Positions 8,568 through 17,200 of a DNA stretch of 32,420 bases are shown piece by piece. The position numbers were made by a program, and so were the translations under genes. The stretch is from positions 1-32,420 of the forward strand of contig JAADGL010000062.1 of the NCBI GenBank assembly GCA_013152385.1, in the 5' to 3' direction. The stretch comes from Acidobacteriota bacterium (GTDB lineage: Bacteria > Acidobacteriota > Holophagae > Thermotomaculales > Thermotomaculaceae). Every line of letters begins with the position of its first letter. Within the stretch, counting starts at the first letter, position 1. The notes below the pieces were generated by a model. The model was given only the letters and a program-made list of their open reading frames with translations, ran no database searches and was not told where the DNA came from.

Positions 8568-9341
8568 ATGGGTATTACAGTTTCCCTTGAAAATATGGAA
8601 AAAATCTACGAAAGGCCGAAAACGCTGAAAGACAAAGTGATGCACTATTGCCCGGGATGCGGCCACGGCGTAACGCACCGTCTTGTGATGGAGCTTGTGG
8701 AAGAACTGGGCATTCAGCACAATACCGTCGGCGTCGCACCGGTGGGATGTTCGGTTTTTGCTTACTATTACATGGATATTGACATGCAGGAAGCGGCCCA
8801 CGGCCGGGCATGTGCGGTGGCTACCGGAATCAAACGGATGATGCCGGATCACTACGTATTTACTTACCAGGGTGACGGAGACCTTGCCGCCATCGGTACA
8901 AACGAAACCATTCACGCCTGCAACCGTGGTGAAAATATCACAATCGTATTTGTCAACAATGCGATTTACGGAATGACCGGCGGCCAGATGGCACCGACAA
9001 CCCTGTTGGGCCAGCCTGCCACAACCTGCCCGCTGGGCAGAGAACAGGCGGCAAACGGGTATCCCATCCGTATGTCTGAGCTGGTGGCGCAGTTGCCGGG
9101 AACCATCTATGTGGAACGGGTTGCGGTAAATACTCCGGCCAGGGTTCGGAAAGCAAAAAAGGCATTGATAAAAGCGTTTAAAAGCCAGGAACTTAAAAAA
9201 GGCACATCATTTGTTGAGATTGTATCCAACTGCCCGTCCAACTGGAAGATGACACCGGTGGAATCCAACAAGTGGCTGGATGAAAACATGCTGCCGTATT
9301 ATCCCCTCGGCTTGTATAAAGATGAAATCAGTGGAGAGTGA
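8568..9341 (+). CDS. 2-oxoacid:ferredoxin oxidoreductase, beta (TPP-binding) subunit
   Basis: The beta subunit binds thiamine diphosphate and Mg2+. It has 257 residues. HYCPGCGHG at 27-34 carries the family's conserved CxxC near the active site. The TPP/Mg motif is GDGD (102-105) followed by VNNAIYGMTGGQMAPTT (129-145). The start is ATG 8568 with AAGGAGAGAG upstream, 10 bp after the alpha stop; an earlier in-frame ATG at 8514 lies inside the alpha gene and lacks a ribosome site. Cofactor-binding residues all look intact. Confidence 0.93.
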   Translation: MGITVSLENMEKIYERPKTLKDKVMHYCPGCGHGVTHRLVMELVEELGIQHNTVGVAPVGCSVFAYYYMDIDMQEAAHGRACAVATGIKRMMPDHYVFTYQGDGDLAAIGTNETIHACNRGENITIVFVNNAIYGMTGGQMAPTTLLGQPATTCPLGREQAANGYPIRMSELVAQLPGTIYVERVAVNTPARVRKAKKALIKAFKSQELKKGTSFVEIVSNCPSNWKMTPVESNKWLDENMLPYYPLGLYKDEISGE

Positions 9342-9344
9342 GAT

Positions 9345-9881
9345 ATGTTAGAAGAAATTGTATTTGCGGGATTCGGCGGCCAGGGTGTATTGTCCCTGGG
9401 GCAGATTATTGCGTATTCCGGTATGATTGAGAACCGGGAAGTCTGCTGGATGCCGTCCTACGGGCCGGAAATGCGGGGCGGAACCGCCAACTGTATTGTG
9501 TCCTTGTCCGATGAGCCGATTTCATCTCCGATTCTGTCTTTGTTTGATACTGCCGTGGTGTTGAACCAGCCTTCTTTTGAGAAATTTGAACCGGAAGTGA
9601 AACCCGGTGGTGTACTGGTTTATGATGCCACCAACATCAAAATCAAATCCGATAGAACCGATATTGATGTACTGGAGATTCCCGGAAGTGAAAAAGCAAA
9701 TGAGCTGGGAAACCCCCGGATGATGGGGATGATTCTGCTGGGTGCTTACCTGGCGAAAAAGCCGGTTTTAAAAACCGAAACCATTTTGAAAGCATTGAAA
9801 AAAGTGTTGCCGGAACGCTATCATCACATGATTCCGTTGAACCAGAAAGCTCTGGAGACCGGTGCGTCTTTTGTAAGTTAA
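9345..9881 (+). CDS. 2-oxoacid:ferredoxin oxidoreductase, gamma subunit
   Basis: The gamma subunit (178 residues) supplies the CoA-side domain of the complex. It starts with the diagnostic EIVFAGFGGQGVLSLGQIIA and continues with SYGPEMRGGTANCIVSLSD, both conserved in KorC/PorG-type proteins. It begins 3 bp after the beta stop and completes the four-subunit operon. A strong UUCG hairpin lies 12 bp beyond its stop codon. Confidence 0.93.
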   Translation: MLEEIVFAGFGGQGVLSLGQIIAYSGMIENREVCWMPSYGPEMRGGTANCIVSLSDEPISSPILSLFDTAVVLNQPSFEKFEPEVKPGGVLVYDATNIKIKSDRTDIDVLEIPGSEKANELGNPRMMGMILLGAYLAKKPVLKTETILKALKKVLPERYHHMIPLNQKALETGASFVS

Positions 9882-9892
9882 ACCAAAACTCC

Positions 9893-9914
9893 GCCCCCTC
9901 CTTCGGGAGGGGGC
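9893..9914 (+). terminator. UUCG-capped 9-bp hairpin after the oxidoreductase operon
   Basis: Perfect stem GCCCCCTCC/GGAGGGGGC closed by a TTCG tetraloop. The sequence after it (ATATCTTT) is only weakly U-rich, so it is a poor classical terminator. The 3' arm contains the only GGAGG near the next gene (TTG 9921 / ATG 9930). It may therefore terminate or process the upstream mRNA, or hide the next gene's ribosome site. Confidence 0.6.
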
Positions 9915-9929
9915 ATATCTTTGGATGCC

Positions 9930-10979
9930 ATGAAAAAAACAGTATTTTTTCTCATTTTCCTGTTGACAGTTTCCGGCGGTGCAACGGCGGGGGACCGGCC
10001 GCAGATTCTGCTGAACAAAATGTTCCATGCGCTGGAACAAAACATCTTTGCTGTCGGTTACCGGAATAAAAAACAAATGGCGGTTTCCGGAAATATTTCC
10101 ATGACGACGCCGCCTTCCACTGTTTCCCGGAAACTGCAAATGATCAATACCAACCTGAGCTTCTCATTTGCGATGGACGGGATTATCCTTCCGGACGGCC
10201 GCTGCAAACTGGACTTTTCCGGAGATATGGGCGATGCCACACTGGCTAAGACAGCACGCAGGGAAATTCTCTATTCAACTGATTTTAATGCCTATTCCGT
10301 CACAAATGCCATCGGAATATCCCACGCGACTAATTTTTATACCTATTTTATCCGGAAACTGAACAGCATCCGGTCGGATTTTCTGAATTCCGGCCGCTGG
10401 AGTTTTCAACTTGGCAATGAAGTGGTCTACGGGGCGGATAAATGCTATACCGTAACGGTTGCAACTCCTTTCAAAAAAGGTGCCAGACGGAAAGCCCGGG
10501 CCCGGGTACAGAAACTGGACGAACTCATCACTTTTTGGAAGCGGGGGAAAATCACCTTTACCATCCGCAAAAAAGACTTTATGCCGGTACGAATTATTTA
10601 TGAGAATCCGGAGGAAAACATTCAATCCGAAATTACATTTACCTACGACAACAACAATCACCGGCCGATCCGCCTTGATGTCAGCGGAACTGCGGCGAAT
10701 GTGGCCGGCAGCGGACAGGCCTCTGTTTCCTATTCTCCCACCGGTGAGTTCAGTTCCGTTGCACTGCAGTTTGACAATGCTCTGGGCCAGTCTCTTTCCC
10801 TTAATCTGAGCCTGAACTTTTCAAAATCCGCGGATATGTCAGCCTTGAGCTTTCTTCCCCCCATGGATGCACAGCGTATGGCAAAGCAGAACCTCAAGCT
10901 CCTCATGCTTACCAATATTGCCGGTTCCCTGCTTCGGATGCAACAGGCCGGTATCAATATTAAGACCATTAAATTCTGA
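9930..10979 (+). CDS. Exported protein of unknown function, possibly LolA-like fold
   Basis: Not recognised. The 349 residues start with a clear signal peptide (MKKTVFFLIFLLTVSGGATAG), so it is periplasmic or outer-membrane associated. The mature part is rich in alternating beta-strand patterns (FTIRKKDFMPVRIIYENPEENIQSEITF, then NHRPIRLDVSG). These resemble the incomplete barrel of LolA/LolB/RseB-type lipid-binding proteins, but no motif proves it. No lipobox, membrane helix or metal motif is seen. The start is ambiguous: ATG 9930 gives a normal signal peptide, while TTG 9921 is better spaced from GGAGG, which lies in the hairpin arm at 9906-9910. About 300 bp without a gene follow. Confidence 0.75.
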   Translation: MKKTVFFLIFLLTVSGGATAGDRPQILLNKMFHALEQNIFAVGYRNKKQMAVSGNISMTTPPSTVSRKLQMINTNLSFSFAMDGIILPDGRCKLDFSGDMGDATLAKTARREILYSTDFNAYSVTNAIGISHATNFYTYFIRKLNSIRSDFLNSGRWSFQLGNEVVYGADKCYTVTVATPFKKGARRKARARVQKLDELITFWKRGKITFTIRKKDFMPVRIIYENPEENIQSEITFTYDNNNHRPIRLDVSGTAANVAGSGQASVSYSPTGEFSSVALQFDNALGQSLSLNLSLNFSKSADMSALSFLPPMDAQRMAKQNLKLLMLTNIAGSLLRMQQAGINIKTIKF

Positions 10980-11090
10980 GTCCCTGCACCTGCGCGGGAA
11001 CAGTGCGAGTGAATGTGCGTGCAGGCGGGGGGGAAAGAAGCAGACCAGCCAATTCCCTGATTCTTCTTTCGCACACTTACACTGCCACTC

Positions 11091-11126
11091 CCAGTCTCCC
11101 GTTCGCTGAAGCGAACAGGAGACTGG
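11091..11126. repeat. Long hairpin in the intergenic region before the cus operon
   Basis: CCAGTCTCC (11091-11099) pairs with GGAGACTGG (11118-11126), then a single C.A mismatch, then GTTCGC/GCGAAC around a TGAA tetraloop: 15 paired positions of 16. No T-run follows on either strand. It abuts the activator-site palindromes directly. It could be a factor-dependent or processing hairpin for the upstream gene, or a DNA site; its outer arm resembles the neighbouring CCAGAAACTGG. Confidence 0.65.
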
Positions 11127-11162
11127 CCAGAAACTGGTGACCTGAAGTAAGAAACTGGTCAC
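11127..11162 (+). promoter_or_regulatory. Putative enhancer (UAS) pair for the cus sigma54 promoter
   Basis: CCAGAAACTGG (11127-11137, centre 11132) and AGAAACTGG within 11149-11162 (centre 11153) are 21 bp apart, two helical turns. They lie 98 and 77 bp upstream of the GG of the sigma54 promoter, the usual range for enhancer-binding activators. The 16-mer at 11124-11139 recurs exactly at 22013-22028 before the second sigma54 promoter. Confidence 0.6.
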
Positions 11163-11228
11163 TGTTTGATTTTTGTAGCAGTTCATAACTATAATAAAAA
11201 AAATAAGATAACCTCTGTTTTGGTGCAT

Positions 11229-11243
11229 TGGCACAACTCTTGC
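11229..11243 (+). promoter_or_regulatory. Sigma54 (RpoN) promoter of the cusCBA operon
   Basis: TGGCAC (11229-11234), five bases, then TTGC (11240-11243): the exact -24/-12 consensus with GG-N10-GC spacing. RNA should begin near 11255, leaving about 29 nt before ATG 11284. The remaining bases of the 304-bp gap hold the hairpin and UAS sites listed here and no credible gene. Confidence 0.85.
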
Positions 11244-11283
11244 CATTCATATACCTGAAAATACTGAACGGGGGGTGCGCAGG

Positions 11284-12702
11284 ATGCGAACCAGAGGTTT
11301 TATGACAATTATTATTGTTTGCTGGATTGGCTTGGCGGCTTTGAACACAACGGCACAGGAGGTTCTGCCGGGAAATTCGATTTCCGGGACGGATAATGAA
11401 TCAGCGACGGTGACGGATGCGCCGGGTGAAGACGCTCTCTCAATTCTGGTTGAGGATGCAATTAGAAACAATCCGGGGTTAAAGGCCCAACGGGCCCGGG
11501 TTATGGCGGCGGCCGAGGGGCCTTCGCAGGCAGGGGCATTGCCGGATCCAACCGCCGATGTGCAACTTATGATGCTCCCAGTCAATGGTGGTTTGAATGC
11601 CAGTGACGCGCTGACGAAGGGGGTGTCAATCGGGCTTACACAACATTTGCCGTTTCCCGGAAAATTGAAGCTGAAAAAGGAACGGGCGTTGCGTCAGGTT
11701 AATGTGGCCAGAATCCAATTGGCGGCGATGGAGAGTAAGCTGAGGGGGGAGGTCAAGTCTGCATCTTTCCGCTATGTTTTGTATAAGCGCCTTTTAGATA
11801 TCAATTATAAGGTTCAGGAAGCGCTGAAGGCCGCCATTGAGGGCTCAACAGCTGTTTACGCCTCCGGGAAGGGCAGCCAGACGGATGTGCTTCTGGCCCA
11901 GACCGCGTTGACCCGGGCCAGGGCCGACAGGGTGACTTTGACTAAACAATTGGAAATAGCCCTGGCGCGAATGGATGACCTTATTGGAATGCCGGTGGAT
12001 GGGGCGTTGGTTGACGGGGTTGAGATTTCGGAACCTGTCCCTTTGCCGAATCTGGATAAGCTGATTCAGGGTCTTCAGGATACCGCGCCAACGGTGCTGA
12101 GTGCCCGGGCTGAGGTTGATGTCCGGTCAGAAGAAGTTGCTATCGCTAAAAAGAATTTTGAACCGGACTTTTTTGTGAGAGGCCGCTTCCGGCACAATGA
12201 TGTGACCATGGGTGGCCATGATTATTTTACGGTGGGGGTGGGGATGACCCTTCCTTTCTTTCACCGGAAGAATCGCTACCGGCCCGCGTTGCTCCAGGCC
12301 AGAAAAACAATGGAGAGTGCCGGTGAGCAGGCCCTGAACGCGCTCAATGAGGCAAAATTCAGGGTAACGGAGGCTTATCAGACAGGAGTCCAGGACTTGA
12401 ATGTTTATACCCTTTACAAAAGCGGGCTGCTGATCCAGGCTGAGAAAGCATATCAGTCCGCGCTGGCCTCATACGCAGTCGGTGACAGCGATTTTATGAC
12501 GCTGCTGAGAGCCCTGACCAACTACTACAATTATCAATCTCAAGCATTGATGTCCAAGGTCGATTTCCATGTTTCTCTGGCCCGGATGGAGGCCGTACTT
12601 GGCTTTTCTCTCCAAAAAACAATTGAAAAGGAAATGGACAATTTACGTAACAATAAGAAAGGTAATGATGATCCGGCTGTTGAAACAAATCAACGCCCTT
12701 GA
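11284..12702 (+). CDS. TolC/CusC-family outer-membrane efflux channel
   Basis: Outer-membrane and periplasmic tunnel of a tripartite heavy-metal RND pump, expected to dock with the adaptor and inner-membrane pump encoded next. The 472 residues begin with a signal peptide (about 1-25, ending NTTAQ). Two OEP repeats follow, dominated by long amphipathic helices; helix-turn landmarks are EDAIRNNPGLKAQRARVMAAAEG and ALYQTG-like segments near the end of each half. No lipobox Cys is present, unlike E. coli CusC. The start is ATG 11284 after a G-rich ribosome site; GTG 11275 leaves no room for one. First gene downstream of a sigma54 promoter; a 31-codon ORF and the adaptor follow. Confidence 0.88.
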   Translation: MRTRGFMTIIIVCWIGLAALNTTAQEVLPGNSISGTDNESATVTDAPGEDALSILVEDAIRNNPGLKAQRARVMAAAEGPSQAGALPDPTADVQLMMLPVNGGLNASDALTKGVSIGLTQHLPFPGKLKLKKERALRQVNVARIQLAAMESKLRGEVKSASFRYVLYKRLLDINYKVQEALKAAIEGSTAVYASGKGSQTDVLLAQTALTRARADRVTLTKQLEIALARMDDLIGMPVDGALVDGVEISEPVPLPNLDKLIQGLQDTAPTVLSARAEVDVRSEEVAIAKKNFEPDFFVRGRFRHNDVTMGGHDYFTVGVGMTLPFFHRKNRYRPALLQARKTMESAGEQALNALNEAKFRVTEAYQTGVQDLNVYTLYKSGLLIQAEKAYQSALASYAVGDSDFMTLLRALTNYYNYQSQALMSKVDFHVSLARMEAVLGFSLQKTIEKEMDNLRNNKKGNDDPAVETNQRP

Positions 12703-12723
12703 GTGGCAGGAGGATAACGCAAC

Positions 12724-12819
12724 ATGTACGCGATAAATGTTTTATTTTTGGATTATTCGAATTTTAGGTTTTTATCCCCTGTGGGGTACCGGAATTTTGA
12801 AGAGGAGGCACAACTGTGA
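12724..12819 (+). CDS. Possible 31-aa peptide between tolC and cusB
   Basis: A short open frame, ATG 12724 to TGA 12817, has AGGAGG 10 nt upstream, and its last codon and stop (CTGTGA) overlap the GTG start of the adaptor. This arrangement would couple its translation to the adaptor. The predicted peptide begins MYAINVLFLDYSNF and ends NFEEEAQL, with no Cys or His cluster and no recognised family. It may be a genuine small protein, a leader ORF keeping ribosomes near the adaptor start, or chance. Evidence is limited to the ribosome site and the overlap. Confidence 0.4.
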   Translation: MYAINVLFLDYSNFRFLSPVGYRNFEEEAQL

Positions 12820-14231
12820 ATAAAAAGGTTTTTATTCTGATTCTTATTGTCCTGTCGGCATTCCTGTTTGGCCATTATACTGTAAATAAACCCGGCCAGG
12901 AAAAGGTGAATGCTTCACAGGGAAATCCTGCCGCCCATGTGAAAAAGCAGCTTTATACCTGTGGAATGCACCCTCAGGTTATCCAGGATCATCCCGGGGA
13001 TTGTCCGATTTGTGGTATGACACTGACGCCGGTAAAAAATACCGATTCGAAGCTGCCACAAAAGGCCGGGAAAGGTGAACACAAAATCCTATACTGGCGT
13101 GCGCCGATGGACCCGACTTTTATTTCTCAAAAGCCCGGCAAATCACCTATGGGAATGGATCTTGTCCCGGTTTATGATGATGAAGTTTCTTCAGGAGATA
13201 TTACAATCAGTTCCGCTGTAGAGCAGAACATCGGTATCACAACAGCCGACGTTCAGTCCGGCCCACTCTTTCGGGCGATTAAAACCTACGGAACATCCAC
13301 ATGGAATGAGACAACCCTCTCGGCGATCAATACAAAAATCGACGGCTGGATTGAGAAACTCTATGTGAACGAGACTGGTCAGCGGGTACGCAAAGGGCAG
13401 CGGCTCCTCTCCATCTACTCACCCAAACTTGTGGCCACACAGCGGGAATATCTTGTGGCCCTGGATACGGCCCGCGCACTCCGGAAAAGTTCCGATAAAA
13501 CGGTGGCTCAAGGTGGCAAAGAGTTACTTGAGTCCGCGAGGAGACGGCTCAATCTGTGGGATATTTCTGCCAGACAGATTGAGAATCTTGAGAAAACACG
13601 AAAGGTTCAGAAAGAGTTGATTCTCTACGCCCCGAGCGGTGGAATTGTCATACACCGGGCCGTTGTTGCGGGAGATTATGTGAAGGCGGGGATGAACCTT
13701 ATAAAAATAGCTTCCCTGGATCCAATATGGGTAATCGGTTCCATCTATGAGTCCGATATTCCGGTGGTAAAAAAGGGAATGAAGGCGAAAATTACCTTTG
13801 ACAATCTTCCGGGGGAATCTTTCGATGGCCGGGTTGATTACGTCTATCCCTATGTCGAAGGGGCTTCCCGTACCGGTAAGGTTCGGATTGTAATTCCCAA
13901 TAAAGACGGGAAAATTCTACCTGAAATGTATGCTTCTGTGAGCTTCTTTGTTCAGCTTTCTCCGGACACACTCCAGATTCCATCCAATGCGGTTATCAGA
14001 GCCTCAACGGATGATACGCTGGTTTTTATCGCAAAAGGGGGTGGCAAATTTGAAGGCAGAAAGGTAATTCTCGGGCCGGAAGGGGATGGGCACCGGGTAA
14101 TGGTGAAGGCCGGTCTGGCTGCCGGTGAAAAGGTGGTGACTTCGGCACAGTTTCTCCTTGATTCCGAGAGTAACCTGAAGGCCGCCATCCAGAGCATGCT
14201 GGATTCCCAGGGCCGGGGGGGCTCAAAATGA
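12816..14231 (+). CDS. cusB: CusB-family RND periplasmic adaptor with N-terminal metal-binding domains
   Basis: Periplasmic adaptor (471 residues) linking the RND pump to the TolC channel and handing over Cu+/Ag+. It is anchored by an N-terminal hydrophobic helix (about 4-19). Next comes a heavy-metal-binding domain, YTCGMHP...CPICGMTLTPV (47-73). The CusB-type Met segment YWRAPMDP...PGKSPMGMDLVPVY (93-120) follows; it includes the Met residues that bind Cu+ in E. coli CusB. Then come barrel-sandwich and helical hairpin domains, with LYVNETGQRVRKGQRLLSIYSPKLV on the lipoyl-like part. The start is GTG 12816, 7 nt after AGGAGG. Its stop overlaps the pump start (ATGA), so the two are translationally coupled. 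Confidence 0.93.
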   Translation: MNKKVFILILIVLSAFLFGHYTVNKPGQEKVNASQGNPAAHVKKQLYTCGMHPQVIQDHPGDCPICGMTLTPVKNTDSKLPQKAGKGEHKILYWRAPMDPTFISQKPGKSPMGMDLVPVYDDEVSSGDITISSAVEQNIGITTADVQSGPLFRAIKTYGTSTWNETTLSAINTKIDGWIEKLYVNETGQRVRKGQRLLSIYSPKLVATQREYLVALDTARALRKSSDKTVAQGGKELLESARRRLNLWDISARQIENLEKTRKVQKELILYAPSGGIVIHRAVVAGDYVKAGMNLIKIASLDPIWVIGSIYESDIPVVKKGMKAKITFDNLPGESFDGRVDYVYPYVEGASRTGKVRIVIPNKDGKILPEMYASVSFFVQLSPDTLQIPSNAVIRASTDDTLVFIAKGGGKFEGRKVILGPEGDGHRVMVKAGLAAGEKVVTSAQFLLDSESNLKAAIQSMLDSQGRGGSK

Positions 14232-17200
14232 TTGGGCGCGTTATTGACTGGTCGATCAAGAACCGTTTTCTGGTTCTTATTTTTACAGCTCTTTTTATCG
14301 CGGCGGGGATTATGGTCATGCTGAATACGCCGGTTGACGCCATTCCGGACCTGTCGGATACTCAGGTGATTGTTTTTACAAAGTACCAGGGGCAAAGCCC
14401 TCAGGTTGTGGAAGACCAGGTGACATATCCCCTCACCACCGCGATGCTGGCAGTTCCCAAAGCCACTGTGGTCAGGGGCTACTCTTTCTTCAACTTTTCC
14501 CTGGTCTATATTATTTTCAAAGACGGAACCGATATTTACTGGGCGAGGAGCCGGGTTCTTGAATATCTGAACTATGTGACACCGAGATTACCCGCCGGAG
14601 TTGCTCCCCAGCTTGGCCCCGACGCAACAGGTGTCGGCTGGGTTTATGAATACGCCCTTGTGGACCGGAGCGGGAAGCATCGACTGGATGAATTGCGTTC
14701 TCTCCAGGACTGGTACCTGCGTTACCAGCTTCAAACTGTTCCGGGAGTGGCTGAAGTGGCCAGTATCGGTGGTTTCGTCAAGCAGTATCAGATTGAGATT
14801 GACCCTAATAAGCTGGCGGCTTATCACGTTTCCATGAGCCAGGTTAAACGTGCCATCCGCCGCTCCAACAGCGATGTCGGGGGCAGAATCGTGGAACGGG
14901 CGGAGACCGAATACATGGTGCGCGGTCTGGGCTATATCAAGAGTCTTGATGACCTGCGGAAAATCCCGGTTGGCCTTGACCCTGGCGGTGTGCCGGTTCT
15001 CCTGGGGCAGCTTGCTCAGGTTCACCTTGGCCCTGAACTGCGCAGGGGACTGGCTGACCTCAACGGCGAGGGCGACGTGGCAGGGGGCGTTGTCGTCATG
15101 CGTTTCGGTGAAAACGCGCTGAAAACCATTGAGGCGGTCAAAACAAAGTTGAATGAATTGAAAAAAGGTTTACCCGCCGGTGTTGAGATTGTGGAAGTGT
15201 ACGACCGGTCCGGTCTGATAGACAGAAGCATCAAATTTCTTAAAGATAAACTTATTGAAGAACTGCTCATTGTTTCACTGGTGTGCATTCTGTTTCTCTT
15301 CCATTTCAGAAGTGCCCTGGTTGCTATCTTTATGCTGCCACTGGGGGTCATGGCGGCACTCATTATCATGTATTTTCAAGGGCTTAACAGCAATATTATG
15401 AGCCTCGGAGGGATTGCCATCGCCATGGGCGCTATGGTGGATTCCGCGATTATCATGATTGAGAATGCGCACAAGAAAATGGAACACGGATACGATCCGA
15501 AGAATCACTGGACCATCATCGCGGAGGCTTCCAAGGAAGTGGGCCCAACCCTATTCTGGTCGCTCCTTGTGATTACCGTTTCTTTTCTGCCGATTTTTGC
15601 TTTGAACCAGCAGTCGGGACGTCTCTTCAAACCCCTCGCATTTACAAAAACGTATGCCATGGGTGCTTCCGCTTTTCTGGCGGTTTTCCTGGCGCCGGTG
15701 CTGATGGGATGGTTTATCAGAGGTAGAATTCGCACCGACGAAGAAAACCCGATCAATCGATTTCTTATCTGGATTTACCATCCCGTAGTGGATTGGGTTT
15801 TGAAACACAGACGTCTGGTATTGGTTCTCGCGTTTCTGGCAGTTGGCAGTACCATCTATCCGTTACGACATCTCGGCTCGGAATTTATGCCGCCGATCAA
15901 CGAAGGTGACCTGCTCTATATGCCCACGACCTTGCCGGGTATTTCCATCGGTAAGGCAAAGGAACTGCTGGAGCAGACCGACCGTATTATCAAGAAATTC
16001 CCGGAAGTAAAGTCTGTTTTCGGGAAAGTGGGCCGGGCGGAAACCGCAACGGATCCGGCACCGCTGACCATGATCGAAACGACGATTCAACTCTGGCAGG
16101 ATAAATCTCACTGGCGTGAAGTGACGGAAGAGCGGTGGTATTCCGGCTGGGCCCCCGGCTGGGCCAAAAAAGGTCTTCGTCTGATCTGGCCGGAAAAGAG
16201 GAAAATTACTCAGAAAGAGCTCATTGACAAGCTTAATAACGCTATCCAGTTCCCGGGGCTTGTCAATGCGTGGACGATGCCTATTAAGACCCGGATAGAT
16301 ATGCTCAGTACGGGAATCAAAACCCCGGTCGGTATTAAAATTATGGGTCCTGACCTTGATGTCCTTTCAAAATTGGCTAAACAGGTGGAAGCTGTTGTAA
16401 GGAAAGTGCCGGGAACCCGCTCTGTCATTGCTGAGCGCGTGACAGGGGGATATTACATGGACTACACAATTAACCGGGACGCGGCGGCGCGTTACGGGGT
16501 GACAGTGGGGGACATTCAGGACGTAATCCAGTCGGCACTGGGTGGAATGAACGTGACCCAGACGGTGGAGGGCCTTGAGCGCTATCCTGTGAACCTCAGA
16601 TACATGCGGAACTATCGGGATAATATGGATGCTTTGAAACGGGTTCTGATACCAACTCCCACCGGTGCCAGGATTCCGATTTCAGAGCTCTCATCATTTT
16701 CCCTCCACCAGGGCCCACCGGCAATTAAAACAGAAAACTCCAGGAAAACCGCCTGGCTCTATGTGGATCTGGAAAGCTCGGACATTGGTGGTTACGTTGA
16801 GCGCGCCAAAAAAACAGTTGACAGGGAAATTAAATTACCTGCCAAATACAACATTGTCTGGAGTGGGCAATATGAATACATGCAGCAGGCGAGAAAGCGT
16901 CTGATGGTGGCGGTACCGGTGACCTTTATCCTCATCCTGCTGCTTCTCTACTTCAATACCCACTCATTCAGCAAAGTCGGTATTGTGGTTCTCGCGGTTC
17001 CCTTTTCGCTGGTGGGTTCCTTCTGGCTTCTCTATATACTGGGATACCACCTTTCCGTGGCAGTATGGGTCGGGATTATTGCCCTGGCAGGGCTTGATGC
17101 CGAAACCGGAGTGGTAATGCTTCTTTATCTGGATCTGGCCCACGATCTCTGGGCAAGATTGGGGCGGATGAAAACGGTTGGAGATTTGAAGCAAGCCATT

